DNA of 11,507 nucleotides, taken from positions 1 to 11,507 of the forward strand of contig MWBK01000252.1 of NCBI GenBank assembly GCA_002069025.1, written 5' to 3'. The notes under the pieces were generated by a model that saw nothing but the letters and a program-made list of their open reading frames with translations, was not told the DNA's origin and did no database searches. Numbering within the stretch: the stretch's first letter is position 1; the number at the start of each line of letters is the position of its first letter. The stretch comes from Bacteroidetes bacterium ADurb.Bin302 (GTDB lineage: Bacteria; Bacteroidota; Bacteroidia; Bacteroidales; Paludibacteraceae). This document shows, in pieces, positions 1 to 7,117 of this stretch. A program made the translations under genes and the position numbers.

Positions 1-190
1 TTACAGTTTCTTCACTAACTAATGTAAAACGATATTTATCACTACCTAATGACTCACACGAAAAGGTAGCATTTTTTCCGGTATCTGAAGTAATAGGCTC
101 ATTACAATAGATCGTCGCCATCAAATTTGATGGGAGTAGCAAGAGCAGAACAAAAGCCAATAATGGCAATAGAGGTAATTTGCTTTTCAT
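1..190 (-). CDS. Secreted protein of unknown function, N-terminal fragment
   Basis: The reading frame opens with ATG at 188-190 and runs off the left edge, giving 63 complete codons with no stop. Residues 1-25 form a classical signal peptide: a short basic start (MKSK), a Leu-rich core at about 5-19, and a plausible signal peptidase I site after the Ala of SNLMA. There is no lipobox, so a lipoprotein is unlikely. The mature part begins TIYCNEPITSDTGKNATFSC and is rich in Ser, Thr and Gly, as in a beta-rich extracellular module; its two early Cys could pair. I do not recognise the family. A large secreted or surface protein would fit, but the rest lies outside the window. The gene has its own promoter at 230-258 and is insulated from the oadB operon by the terminator at 361-395. 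Confidence 0.75.
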   Translation of the reverse strand, partial: MKSKLPLLPLLAFVLLLLLPSNLMATIYCNEPITSDTGKNATFSCESLGSDKYRFTLVSEETV

Positions 191-229
191 TTTATTTGTT
201 TTTTTAAGATTATTCGACAATTTGAAACG

Positions 230-258
230 CAAAGATACTATTTATTTTTATTTGCAAA
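230..258 (-). promoter_or_regulatory. Bacteroidota-type promoter for the secreted-protein gene
   Basis: On the minus strand the -7 element TATCTTTG (237-230) matches TAnnTTTG exactly. A TTTG (258-255) lies 17 bases upstream as the -33 element, within the range known for Bacteroidota promoters. Transcription should start near 222-225, leaving a 5' leader of about 33 bases before the ATG at 190. This is the best-formed promoter in the window. Confidence 0.7.
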
Positions 259-360
259 CGATTGACCTATCCACTTTTTATTGCACATTAATACATCAAC
301 ACAACTCAACAACTATTTCTTTAAACAATATAATAGATTACAAGACAGTGGTTTATATAC

Positions 361-395
361 AAAAAATGAGGTTTGATTTTAAAAACCAAACCTCA
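361..395 (-). terminator. Rho-independent terminator after oadB
   Basis: A perfect 9-bp inverted repeat (TGAGGTTTG at 367-375 and CAAACCTCA at 387-395) surrounds an 11-base loop. Read on the minus strand, the stem is followed at once by six T (366-361). It lies 22 bases beyond the oadB stop codon. The plus-strand reading has no T-run after the stem, so it should act only on leftward transcripts, ending the decarboxylase operon before the next gene. Confidence 0.88.
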
Positions 396-417
396 CTAAT
401 TAATATAATACAAATTG

Positions 418-1749
418 TTATCCTAACATACTTAACAGAATTCCTGCCGCTACAGCCGAACCAATTACACCTGCAACATTAGGTCCCATTGCATGCATAA
501 GCAAGAAATTACCCGGATTTTCCTCTTGTCCAACAACTTGAGAAACCCGTGCAGCCATAGGTACTGCTGAAACACCGGCAGAACCTATTAGTGGATTGAT
601 TTTCTCTTTACTGAACACATTAATCAATTTTGCAAGCAGCACACCACCGCCTGTTCCCAACCCAAATGCAACAATTCCCATACATAAAATCGATAAGGTT
701 TGAAAATTAAGGAAATTATCTGCAGTTGCTGTAGCACCAACAGTTATACCTAAGAAAATTGTAGTTATGTTCATCAAAGCGTTTTGTACAGTGTCACTAA
801 GTCTTTCAACTACTCCACATTCGCGCATCAAATTACCAAGCATCAAGCATCCTATTAAAGCTCCTGCATCAGGAAGTAACAGTGTTACAAGTATTGTTAC
901 CATAATAGGGAAAACAATCTTTTCTGTTTTAGATACTTTGCGTAATTGTTTCATTTCTATTTGACGTTCTTTTTTACTTGTCAATAACTTCATAATTGGA
1001 GGTTGAATTACAGGAACCAAAGCCATATAAGAATAGGCTGCTACTGCAATAGGTCCAAGTAAATGAGGAGCTAATTTAGACGTAAGATAAATAGATGTAG
1101 GACCATCGGCACCACCAATAATACCAATTGATGCAGCCTCAGCCGGAGTAAAGCCAATTGCATTTGCACACAAATATGTTGCAAATATACCTAATTGAGC
1201 AGCAGCACCTAACAATAAGCTTTTGGGATTAGCTAACAGTGGCCCAAAATCAGTCATAGCACCAACACCAATAAATATAATACAAGGATAAATACCCAAC
1301 TTAACTCCCAAATATAGGTAGTCAAGCAAACCGGCACCATTTGCAAACTCACCCCAATGTACATGTCCACCTGCAAAAAGTTCTGTATGATACATACCTG
1401 CACCCGGTAAATTAGTTAAAATCATACCAAATGCAATAGGAAGTAATAAAAGCGGCTCAAATTTCTTAACTATAGCAAGATACAATAATAGACAACCTAC
1501 TGCTAACATTATCAAGCATTTCCATTGAGTCCCTAATTTATAAAAACCCATTGTACCAATAAATTCTGTGAAACTCTTACCTATTTCCAAGTCTTCCTCT
1601 TCTTGTTCTATTTCAACTTGCTCAGTTGCAGGTATAGTCGTTTCTATAGTTTGTTCTGCAACAATAGTGTCTACATTTTCTTGTGCAGATGCAGTTACGC
1701 ATAACAAAGACATTATCAACGCCACAACAAAATATTTAATTTTTTTCAT
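418..1749 (-). CDS. oadB: Na+-translocating decarboxylase beta subunit (OadB/MmdB family)
   Basis: This 443-residue inner-membrane protein is the ion pump of the complex: it decarboxylates the carboxybiotin delivered by the carrier protein and couples this to Na+ export. It contains the family signature [10 protein letters not shown] (212-221), with the central Asp at 215, and [18 protein letters not shown] (385-402). From memory of Klebsiella OadB, the important residues D203, Y229, N373, G377, S382 and R389 correspond here to D215, Y241, N385, G389, S394 and R401, a constant offset of 12, so the core looks functional. Membrane segments fill most of residues 78-443. Unusually, the protein starts with a signal-peptide-like stretch (1-22, ending TASAQ) and an acidic linker (about 23-57, with EQEEEDLE) before the usual start of the family. 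It is the last gene of the operon, 22 bases after the carrier gene and 22 bases before a terminator. Confidence 0.95.
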   Translation of the reverse strand: MKKIKYFVVALIMSLLCVTASAQENVDTIVAEQTIETTIPATEQVEIEQEEEDLEIGKSFTEFIGTMGFYKLGTQWKCLIMLAVGCLLLYLAIVKKFEPLLLLPIAFGMILTNLPGAGMYHTELFAGGHVHWGEFANGAGLLDYLYLGVKLGIYPCIIFIGVGAMTDFGPLLANPKSLLLGAAAQLGIFATYLCANAIGFTPAEAASIGIIGGADGPTSIYLTSKLAPHLLGPIAVAAYSYMALVPVIQPPIMKLLTSKKERQIEMKQLRKVSKTEKIVFPIMVTILVTLLLPDAGALIGCLMLGNLMRECGVVERLSDTVQNALMNITTIFLGITVGATATADNFLNFQTLSILCMGIVAFGLGTGGGVLLAKLINVFSKEKINPLIGSAGVSAVPMAARVSQVVGQEENPGNFLLMHAMGPNVAGVIGSAVAAGILLSMLG

Positions 1750-1771
1750 GATAGTATCGTTATTTGATAGA

Positions 1772-2476
1772 TTATGCTAAATCAAAAAGCGGGTCACCTT
1801 GCATGACAATTTGAGCTTGTTGGACGTATATTTTCTTAACTACTCCATCATATGCTGCCTTAATACTATTTTCCATTTTCATGGATTCTATAGTTAAGAT
1901 AGTATCGCCGCGTTTTACAGATTTACCTTCCGGAACTAATACTTTAATGATATTACCCGGTAGTGGAGATATTACAGTTGATGCAGAAGTTGCTTTTGCA
2001 GAAAGCTTTGGAGCAGTAAGTTCTTCTTGTTTAGCGCCCTCAGCAGATGCTTCTTGAGTTTCACCAACACTTTCAAAATCAACTAATGCATCACCTTGCA
2101 TAACAGCTTGACCTGCTTCAACCTTGATTGCTTTAACAACGCCGTCTCTGTCTGCTTTAATATTATTCTCCATTTTCATGGATTCAATAACGATCAAGGT
2201 ATCACCTCTTTTAACGGCCTGCCCTACAGAAACAACTATTTTTACAATATTACCCGGCAGTGGCGACGAGATAACACCTGATACGCTCTTACGTGCTATG
2301 GGTTTACTTAAACCTGCAACACGAGATGCCGAAACTTGTGCCGACTTAGCACCTTCTCTCTCTATACCTACAGTAAGAGATTTACCATTAATGTCTACAC
2401 GAGCAAGGGTTTCATCTATTTCATCAACAGATACATCGTAAGACTTTCCTTCTATTGTTAATTTGAATTTCTTCAT
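1772..2476 (-). CDS. mmdC: Biotin carboxyl carrier subunit with two tandem biotinyl domains
   Basis: This 234-residue protein carries the CO2 group as carboxybiotin from the carboxyltransferase MmdA to the membrane pump OadB. Residues 1-66 form the usual N-terminal region of this subunit ([15 protein letters not shown]...). Two complete biotinyl domains follow, at about 67-136 and 167-234. Each has the PLPGNI start, the ESMKMEN biotinylation loop (Lys 101 and Lys 200) and the VMQGD turn. They are joined by a flexible linker rich in Ala, Ser, Glu and Lys (about 136-166). A standard subunit has a single domain and is about 130-150 residues long, so the extra length is the second domain. Both modified lysines and their flanking Met are intact, so both copies are probably biotinylated by BirA. 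The gene begins 3 bases after the oadG stop, which indicates coupled translation. Function of the family is certain; the role of the second domain is unknown. Confidence 0.93.
   Translation of the reverse strand: MKKFKLTIEGKSYDVSVDEIDETLARVDINGKSLTVGIEREGAKSAQVSASRVAGLSKPIARKSVSGVISSPLPGNIVKIVVSVGQAVKRGDTLIVIESMKMENNIKADRDGVVKAIKVEAGQAVMQGDALVDFESVGETQEASAEGAKQEELTAPKLSAKATSASTVISPLPGNIIKVLVPEGKSVKRGDTILTIESMKMENSIKAAYDGVVKKIYVQQAQIVMQGDPLFDLA
1778..1969 (-). repeat. Biotinyl domain, copy 2 (C-terminal)
   Basis: This is the second of two in-frame repeats in the carrier gene and codes for residues 170-233, with the biotin lysine codon at 1877-1879. Aligned without gaps, it shares 42 of 64 residues with copy 1. 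The offset is exactly 99 codons. Confidence 0.9.
2075..2266 (-). repeat. Biotinyl domain, copy 1 (N-terminal)
   Basis: This is the first of two in-frame repeats and codes for residues 71-134, with the biotin lysine codon at 2174-2176. The two copies differ most in the strands around the loop (VVSVGQA against LVPEGKS) and at the C-terminal part (KVEAGQA against YVQQAQI). The MKM loop is nearly identical between them. Confidence 0.9.
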
Positions 2477-2479
2477 GAT

Positions 2480-2824
2480 TTACTTTACTAAATTATTGAT
2501 ACCAAAAATTTTTGAATTCCAAGGAGAGCATTCTCTTTGAGTTTGTTTTATTGTAAGCTTACGAGTTTCCTCATCGTGTATTTCTTCATAAGCCAAATGC
2601 ATTGCCAAAGCCACTGCTGTATTTTCTTCATCGGTTAAACTTAACATTTCTGTCTGGTCTTGAGCCTTTACCGGTTTTTCTGCTTTTTTATCTTTTACAT
2701 TTTCCGACATTACACGACCGAAAATAAGAACAATAAATACTAGAACAACCAATAAAACAAATACCAACGAAAATCCCAACAGGGTTATTATAAGGGCATT
2801 TCCCCAATTAACTGCTAATACCAT
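2480..2824 (-). CDS. oadG: OadG-family small membrane subunit of the Na+-pump decarboxylase
   Basis: This 114-residue protein has one membrane helix near the N-terminus (about 10-35, very rich in Leu and Val). A charged linker (40-58, with KDKKAEKPVKAQ) and a cytoplasmic tail follow. In the decarboxylase complex this subunit anchors the carboxyltransferase and carrier to the beta subunit. The tail differs from enterobacterial OadG: it lacks the His-rich metal-binding end and instead has a predicted helix with EENTAVALAMHLAYEEIHDE (66-85) and a terminal SPWNSKIFGI motif (100-109), which I associate with the Bacteroidota form of the subunit. It sits between mmdA (9-base gap) and the carrier gene (3-base gap), the standard order. 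The family is assigned from topology, length and position as well as the tail motif. Confidence 0.85.
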   Translation of the reverse strand: MVLAVNWGNALIITLLGFSLVFVLLVVLVFIVLIFGRVMSENVKDKKAEKPVKAQDQTEMLSLTDEENTAVALAMHLAYEEIHDEETRKLTIKQTQRECSPWNSKIFGINNLVK

Positions 2825-2833
2825 AGTTATAGA

Positions 2834-4396
2834 TTATAAAGGTATGTTTGAATGTTTCTTCAATGGATTCGTTAAACGCTTTGTTTGCAACATTTCAAAT
2901 GCACGAATAATACGGAAACGAGTATTTATAGGCTCAATTACATCGTCAATATAACCGCGAGAAGCAGCTTGATATGGACTTGCGAATTTATCTTGGTACT
3001 CAGCCTCTTTTTCTGCTATAAATTTAGCTTTTTCTTTAGGATCTTCTATTGCATTTAATGCTTTAGCTTCCAACACGCCGATTGCACCTGATGCACCCAT
3101 TACTGCAATTTCCGCATTAGGCCATGCATAACACATATCACCGCGTAGTTGTTTACAGCTCATAACGATATGGCTACCACCATAAGACTTACGAATTGTT
3201 ACAGTAACCTTAGGAACTGTTGCTTCACCATATGCAAACATAAGTTTTGCGCCATGAGCAATAATTCCGGCATATTCTTGACCTGTTCCACACAAGAATC
3301 CGGGTACATCTACCAATGTCAAAATCGGAATATTGAACGCATCGCAGAAACGCACAAAACGAGCTGCTTTACGTGATGCATCGCAATCTAAAACACCAGC
3401 CATTAAGCATGGTTGATTTGCAATAATGCCGGTTGATTTGCCATTAAAACGAGCAAAGCAACAAATAATATTTTGAGCATATTCAGGTTGAACCTCCATA
3501 AAGTCACCATTGTCTACTATTGTAGAAATAATTTCCTTCATGTCATAAGGTTTATTTGGATTTTCAGGAACAATAGTATTTAAAGCTTCATCAGCACGAT
3601 CTATAGGATCTGTACATGGCTGAACAGGAACCTCTTCCATATTGTTTTGTGGAATAAACGAAATCAAACGACGAACAACATCAAGAGCTTCCTCCTCTGT
3701 AGGAGCAGTAAAGTGAGTTACTCCTGATCTTGTTGCATGAATTCTTGCTCCACCTAATTGTTCTACGGTAACATCCTCATTTGTAACAGCTTTAACAACC
3801 TTTGGTCCGGTAATAAACATATAGCTGTTTTTTTCTGTCATCAAAATAAAGTCTGTTAAAGCCGGAGAATAAACTGCTCCACCTGCGCAAGGTCCAAAAA
3901 TTACTGAAATTTGAGGTATTACACCTGATGCTAAGATATTGCGTTCAAAAATTTCAGCATATCCTGCTAAGGCACATGCACCTTCTTGTATACGAGCACC
4001 ACCTGAATCGTTTAATCCAATCACAGGAGCGCCTAATTTCATCGCCATATCCATCACCTTGCATATTTTCTGAGCCATAGTTTCTGACAAAGAACCACCT
4101 ATTACAGTTGCGTCTTGTGCAAAAACGAATACCAAGCGACCATCTATTGTACCACTACCTACTGCAACACCATCGCCCAAGAATACTTTTTTGTCCATTC
4201 CAAAATCGGTACAACGATGTGTCAAAAACATATCAACTTCTTCAAAACTACCCTCATCTAGCAACATGTTGATTCTTTCACGTGCTGTAAAAGCACCTTT
4301 AGCATGATGTTTTTCGATGCTCTTTGCGCCTCCACCCATACGAGCAGCTTCTCGCTTCTCAATCAATTTCTTGATTTTGTCTTGATTTTCTTCCAT
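2834..4396 (-). CDS. mmdA: Methylmalonyl-CoA decarboxylase alpha subunit (carboxyltransferase)
   Basis: This 520-residue cytoplasmic carboxyltransferase moves the carboxyl group from methylmalonyl-CoA to biotin on the carrier protein, releasing propionyl-CoA. It has the two crotonase-like halves of the propionyl-CoA carboxylase beta family. The N-terminal half holds GGARIQEG (132-139) and GPCAGGAVYSPAL (168-180); the C-terminal half holds DVPGFLCGTGQE (363-374) and SYGGS (404-408), which form the CoA and biotin sites. I place the start at 4396 (MEENQDKIKKLIEKREAARM), where relatives begin. An in-frame ATG at 4438 would add 14 residues (MWKRSLYTIN...) not seen in the family and encoded by AT-rich spacer. 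No biotin carboxylase subunit is nearby, and OadB, OadG and the epimerase flank it, so a Na+-pumping decarboxylase is more likely than a propionyl-CoA carboxylase. Sequence alone cannot exclude other acyl-CoA substrates. Confidence 0.94.
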   Translation of the reverse strand: MEENQDKIKKLIEKREAARMGGGAKSIEKHHAKGAFTARERINMLLDEGSFEEVDMFLTHRCTDFGMDKKVFLGDGVAVGSGTIDGRLVFVFAQDATVIGGSLSETMAQKICKVMDMAMKLGAPVIGLNDSGGARIQEGACALAGYAEIFERNILASGVIPQISVIFGPCAGGAVYSPALTDFILMTEKNSYMFITGPKVVKAVTNEDVTVEQLGGARIHATRSGVTHFTAPTEEEALDVVRRLISFIPQNNMEEVPVQPCTDPIDRADEALNTIVPENPNKPYDMKEIISTIVDNGDFMEVQPEYAQNIICCFARFNGKSTGIIANQPCLMAGVLDCDASRKAARFVRFCDAFNIPILTLVDVPGFLCGTGQEYAGIIAHGAKLMFAYGEATVPKVTVTIRKSYGGSHIVMSCKQLRGDMCYAWPNAEIAVMGASGAIGVLEAKALNAIEDPKEKAKFIAEKEAEYQDKFASPYQAASRGYIDDVIEPINTRFRIIRAFEMLQTKRLTNPLKKHSNIPL

Positions 4397-4452
4397 AATT
4401 AATTTAATATTAATAGTATATAAGCTTCGTTTCCACAAAACTCATATTTTAG

Positions 4453-4869
4453 TTATTTGTTCTTGTTTTCACAAAATTCGGTTAAAATACCTGCTGTTGA
4501 TTTTGGATGCAAGAATGCTATACTCAGGCCTTCTGCGCCACCACGAGGAGTTTTATCAATTAATTGAACTCCATTTTCTTCAACTTGTTTCAATTTATCC
4601 TCAATATCTTTTACTGAATAAGCAATATGATGAACACCACCGCGTCCTCCATTCTTTTCTATGAATTTTGCTATGGTGCTTTCAGGACTTGTTGGCTCCA
4701 ACAATTCCAATTTCACTTCTCCAACTTTCAAAAAAGCAGTTCTAACTTTTTGGTCGGCTACTTCTTCAATAGAATAGCATTTCATGCCCAATACTTTTTC
4801 ATAATAGGGCAATGCTTCTTCAATACTAGGCACTGCTATACCTATGTGCTCAATGTGTTCAGGAATCAT
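4453..4869 (-). CDS. mce: Methylmalonyl-CoA epimerase
   Basis: This 138-residue enzyme of the vicinal oxygen chelate fold interconverts the (R) and (S) forms of methylmalonyl-CoA. It thereby links the B12-dependent mutase product to the decarboxylase encoded next door. It contains paired beta-alpha-beta-beta-beta modules. Likely metal ligands are His 8 (HIEHIGIAV), His 80 or 81 (GGVHHIAYSV) and Glu 131 (ILTEFCE), as known for the family. Other family features are KLELLEP (53-59) and the loop GRGGVHHIAY. Length is normal. The start codon overlaps the stop of the upstream transferase gene (ATGA, 4866-4869), so translation is probably coupled. A 56-base spacer separates it from mmdA. Confidence 0.95.
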   Translation of the reverse strand: MIPEHIEHIGIAVPSIEEALPYYEKVLGMKCYSIEEVADQKVRTAFLKVGEVKLELLEPTSPESTIAKFIEKNGGRGGVHHIAYSVKDIEDKLKQVEENGVQLIDKTPRGGAEGLSIAFLHPKSTAGILTEFCENKNK

Positions 4870-5930
4870 ACTTTTATTTTTTTAATTTTTTTAAATTGAT
4901 CTTTTATGTTAGTTGTATTTTCATTGTATTCCAACAAATGTCCGCCCATGCGTTTACGTTTGTACCACAGATAAAAAAATGCTAATCCACCAAAAATAGG
5001 CCAAAATATAATATTCTGATATAATCTGGGAACATCATAATAATTTAACAAAAACAACCCTATACCCATTAAAAACTGAATCCCTGCATATATTTCGGAC
5101 ACCAATCGATGAGATTTATTATGTTCGTTACACAACAATTGAAACAAGTGTATTCTATGAGGTTTGAAAATATTTTCGCCGGCAAACAATCGCTGAAACA
5201 CTGTCAAACCGGCCTCTATATAAACAACTGAAAAAAAGAATATATACACAACATTACCTGTCTTAATAAGCAAAGACAAAACCATATAAACCATTAAATA
5301 ACCGAGCACTATAGAGCCGACATCACCGGAAAAACACTTAGGCTGTTTTCTATAATTAAAAAATAAGAAAATAATTGTTGGTATAATCGTAAAATAAAGA
5401 AGTTCGTCATCAATAAAATCTACTACATACAAATCAATCAGTAAAGCAGGCAATACCATTGATAAAGCAAGACCACCAAGCATGCCGTTAAGACCATCCA
5501 TAAAATTATATAGATTAAATGACCCTACTGCTAAAATTAGCAAAAAGCAAGCAGCAAGCCACTGAGATACAGATGCTTGCACATCAATATCAAAATCGCA
5601 TTTTAACTGCCACAGCAATGCTATAGCTGCAACACCTTGTACCATTAAGCGAAACAAAAACCAAACATCGCTCAAATCATCCATAAAACTAATTACTGCT
5701 AATATGGTCAATCCTATAAACAACCAAATTGGGATTTGATCTCCTGTCCATATTTGATGTACTATATACACCAAATAAGACAAATAAAAAATAAAACCTG
5801 CACCTGTAATCACGGGCCTTTTATGCGAACTTCTATTATTAACTCCGGCAAGCAAGCGATATTTTTTCGCTATCGGGAAATATATGTACAAAGACGCAAG
5901 TAAAAGGATTACTGTAAACAAATAAATCAT
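4866..5930 (-). CDS. WecA/MraY-type polyprenyl-phosphate sugar-1-phosphate transferase
   Basis: This 354-residue inner-membrane protein belongs to the family that transfers a sugar-1-phosphate from a UDP-sugar to undecaprenyl phosphate, the first step in making a lipid-linked envelope glycan. Family motifs occur in order: SSHKRPVITGAG (34-45), the Asp pair FMDDLSDV (82-89), NLYNFMDGLNGMLGG (139-153), FSGDVGS (200-206) and the cytoplasmic loop KPHRIHLFQLL (256-266). About ten membrane segments are visible, and the tail is Lys-rich (KIKKIKV). It resembles the WecA/WbpL side of the family, with a PHRIH loop, rather than MraY of peptidoglycan synthesis. The sugar cannot be told from sequence. It is the first gene of the operon, with a -7 promoter element at 5970-5977, and overlaps mce by four bases. 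Its link with propionate metabolism is positional only. Confidence 0.9.
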   Translation of the reverse strand: MIYLFTVILLLASLYIYFPIAKKYRLLAGVNNRSSHKRPVITGAGFIFYLSYLVYIVHQIWTGDQIPIWLFIGLTILAVISFMDDLSDVWFLFRLMVQGVAAIALLWQLKCDFDIDVQASVSQWLAACFLLILAVGSFNLYNFMDGLNGMLGGLALSMVLPALLIDLYVVDFIDDELLYFTIIPTIIFLFFNYRKQPKCFSGDVGSIVLGYLMVYMVLSLLIKTGNVVYIFFFSVVYIEAGLTVFQRLFAGENIFKPHRIHLFQLLCNEHNKSHRLVSEIYAGIQFLMGIGLFLLNYYDVPRLYQNIIFWPIFGGLAFFYLWYKRKRMGGHLLEYNENTTNIKDQFKKIKKIKV

Positions 5931-5969
5931 TACATTCTTTTTTTAGGGGGATAAAAACGAATTAATCGG

Positions 5970-5977
5970 CAAAAGTA
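5970..5977 (-). promoter_or_regulatory. Bacteroidota -7 element for the transferase-mce-mmd operon
   Basis: On the minus strand TACTTTTG matches TAnnTTTG. A TTTG (6005-6002) lies 24 bases upstream, slightly too far for an ideal -33 element. Transcription would start near 5963, giving a leader of about 33 bases before the ATG at 5930. No other promoter of this type is seen between the operon genes, so it may drive all six. Confidence 0.5.
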
Positions 5978-6024
5978 CAAATAAATATCTTATTGAGCGA
6001 ACAAAATAATGTATAATTTTTCCT

Positions 6025-6032
6025 TATCTTTG
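6025..6032 (+). promoter_or_regulatory. Bacteroidota -7 element for the Yip1-smpB-trk gene string
   Basis: TATCTTTG matches TAnnTTTG exactly. No good -33 TTTG is present at 17-23 bases; the nearest TTG (5993-5995) is 29 bases upstream. Transcription would start near 6038, with a leader of about 20 bases before the ATG at 6060. It diverges from the promoter element at 5970-5977. Confidence 0.5.
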
Positions 6033-6059
6033 CAATGCATAATAAAGACTCATTTAGTT

Positions 6060-6620
6060 ATGTATAAAAACATATTATCTACTTTTTTTACATTCATAAT
6101 AAACCCTGCGAAAGCTTGGCAAGATGTTTCAAATAAAGAATCAGGGATTCTTAATTCTAATACATATGCCTATATACTATTAGGACTTACCTCTTTATTT
6201 GCGTTTATAGGTTCTGCAATTCATGCTGAAGATTTTAATTGGCAATTAGGTATAAAAGAAGCATCTTTATTATTCATATCTTTGTTTATAGGTATATATC
6301 TTTCAACCTTTGTTGTTAGAATCCTGCACGAGCATATTTGTAAAAACCCAATATCATTTAATACAGGTATCGAATTTACCATATACTCCTTTTCATGTAT
6401 CTTTCTAATCAATATGGCAGGTGAATTAATTAGAGATATTTTTTATATACAAATTGTTGCTTTGTATACAATTTACATTGTTTGGGAAGGCTCTATTAAC
6501 TATTTGTCAGTCCCAAACAATAAGCGCACACTATTTGTAGTTTGCACATCAGGAACCATTATTTTATCGCCTATTCTTATAAGATATTTAATGGTATTAC
6601 TTATGCCAGGAATGGAGTAA
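6060..6620 (+). CDS. Yip1-family (DUF1282-like) integral membrane protein
   Basis: This 186-residue protein has a short cytoplasmic N-terminus containing [14 protein letters not shown] (15-28), a pattern typical of bacterial Yip1-domain proteins. About five membrane segments follow, at roughly 37-54, 68-89, 107-121, 126-147 and 157-182. Its function is unknown; no catalytic residues are visible. I chose the ATG at 6060 over an in-frame ATG at 6009. The earlier start would add 17 residues encoded across the promoter element at 6025-6032 and would lie upstream of the expected transcript start. It lies 4 bases before smpB. Bases 6614-6617 at its 3' end (GGAG) also form a Shine-Dalgarno-like match 7 bases before the smpB ATG, which may be chance because they also encode the last residues. 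Family assignment is moderate. Confidence 0.75.
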   Translation: MYKNILSTFFTFIINPAKAWQDVSNKESGILNSNTYAYILLGLTSLFAFIGSAIHAEDFNWQLGIKEASLLFISLFIGIYLSTFVVRILHEHICKNPISFNTGIEFTIYSFSCIFLINMAGELIRDIFYIQIVALYTIYIVWEGSINYLSVPNNKRTLFVVCTSGTIILSPILIRYLMVLLMPGME

Positions 6621-6624
6621 AAAT

Positions 6625-7080
6625 ATGGATTCAAAGATTTACATAAAAAACAAACGTGCATCTTTCGATTATGAGCTACTTGATAAATACACTGCGGGCA
6701 TTGTACTTGTAGGTACAGAAATAAAGTCTATTCGTATGGGAAAAGCAAGTTTAGTTGATTCATATTGCTATTTTGACAAGGGCGAATTATGGATTAAAAG
6801 TATGAATATCACTGCATATTTTTATGGTTCATATAATAATCACAATCCACAAAGAGACCGCAAATTATTGTTGTCAAAAAAAGAACTAAGAAAATTAGAA
6901 AGAGGAGTAAAAGATCCGGGGGTTTCAATTATACCTACGGCATTATTTATCAATGAAAAAGGACTGGCAAAAGTTAACATTGCCTTAGCAAAGGGCAAAA
7001 AAGAATACGACAAACGTCAGTCTATTAAGGAAAATGAAGACAAACGCAAAATGGCGCAAGCTTCACAACATAGTTATTAA
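6625..7080 (+). CDS. smpB: SsrA-binding protein SmpB
   Basis: This 151-residue RNA-binding protein brings tmRNA to ribosomes stalled on broken messages and is required for trans-translation. The family pattern is complete: an oligonucleotide-binding beta-barrel with [20 protein letters not shown] (7-26), [19 protein letters not shown] (29-47), the tmRNA-contact segment [12 protein letters not shown] (72-83), and [15 protein letters not shown] (122-136). A basic tail that enters the ribosome's mRNA channel follows (to residue 151, ending in QASQHSY). Length is normal. The ssrA gene for tmRNA is not in the window. It follows the Yip1-family gene by 4 bases and precedes trkA by 37 bases. No promoter of the TAnnTTTG type is seen in either gap. 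Confidence 0.96.
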   Translation: MDSKIYIKNKRASFDYELLDKYTAGIVLVGTEIKSIRMGKASLVDSYCYFDKGELWIKSMNITAYFYGSYNNHNPQRDRKLLLSKKELRKLERGVKDPGVSIIPTALFINEKGLAKVNIALAKGKKEYDKRQSIKENEDKRKMAQASQHSY

Positions 7081-7117
7081 ATAAGGCAAAATATTATTTT
7101 AAAAACCTAAACTTATC

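Noticed and set aside
180..482. Plus-strand open frame of 100 codons in the gap between the secreted-protein gene and oadB
   Set aside because: It runs over a promoter, the terminator hairpin and the 3' end of oadB, has low-complexity AT-driven composition and no recognisable domain.
1778..2266. Possible assembly duplication behind the two biotinyl domains
   Set aside because: The copies differ at about a third of their residues and are joined by a distinct linker, so they are not a misassembled duplicate.
2124..2441. Plus-strand open frame of 105 codons opposite the biotin carrier gene
   Set aside because: It is an antisense shadow of a strongly supported gene and lacks any recognisable motif.
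4397..4438. Longer mmdA start at 4438, adding 14 residues
   Set aside because: The extra residues are unlike the family N-terminus and come from AT-rich spacer; the family start MEENQDKIKKL at 4396 fits better.
4397..4452. Possible internal promoter between mce and mmdA (GAGTTTTG on the minus strand)
   Set aside because: It misses the first base of TAnnTTTG and has no clear -33 partner; the spacer could equally be a plain intercistronic gap.
6009..6059. Longer start for the Yip1-family gene at 6009
   Set aside because: It would translate across a perfect TAnnTTTG element at 6025-6032, and the added residues do not look like part of the family.
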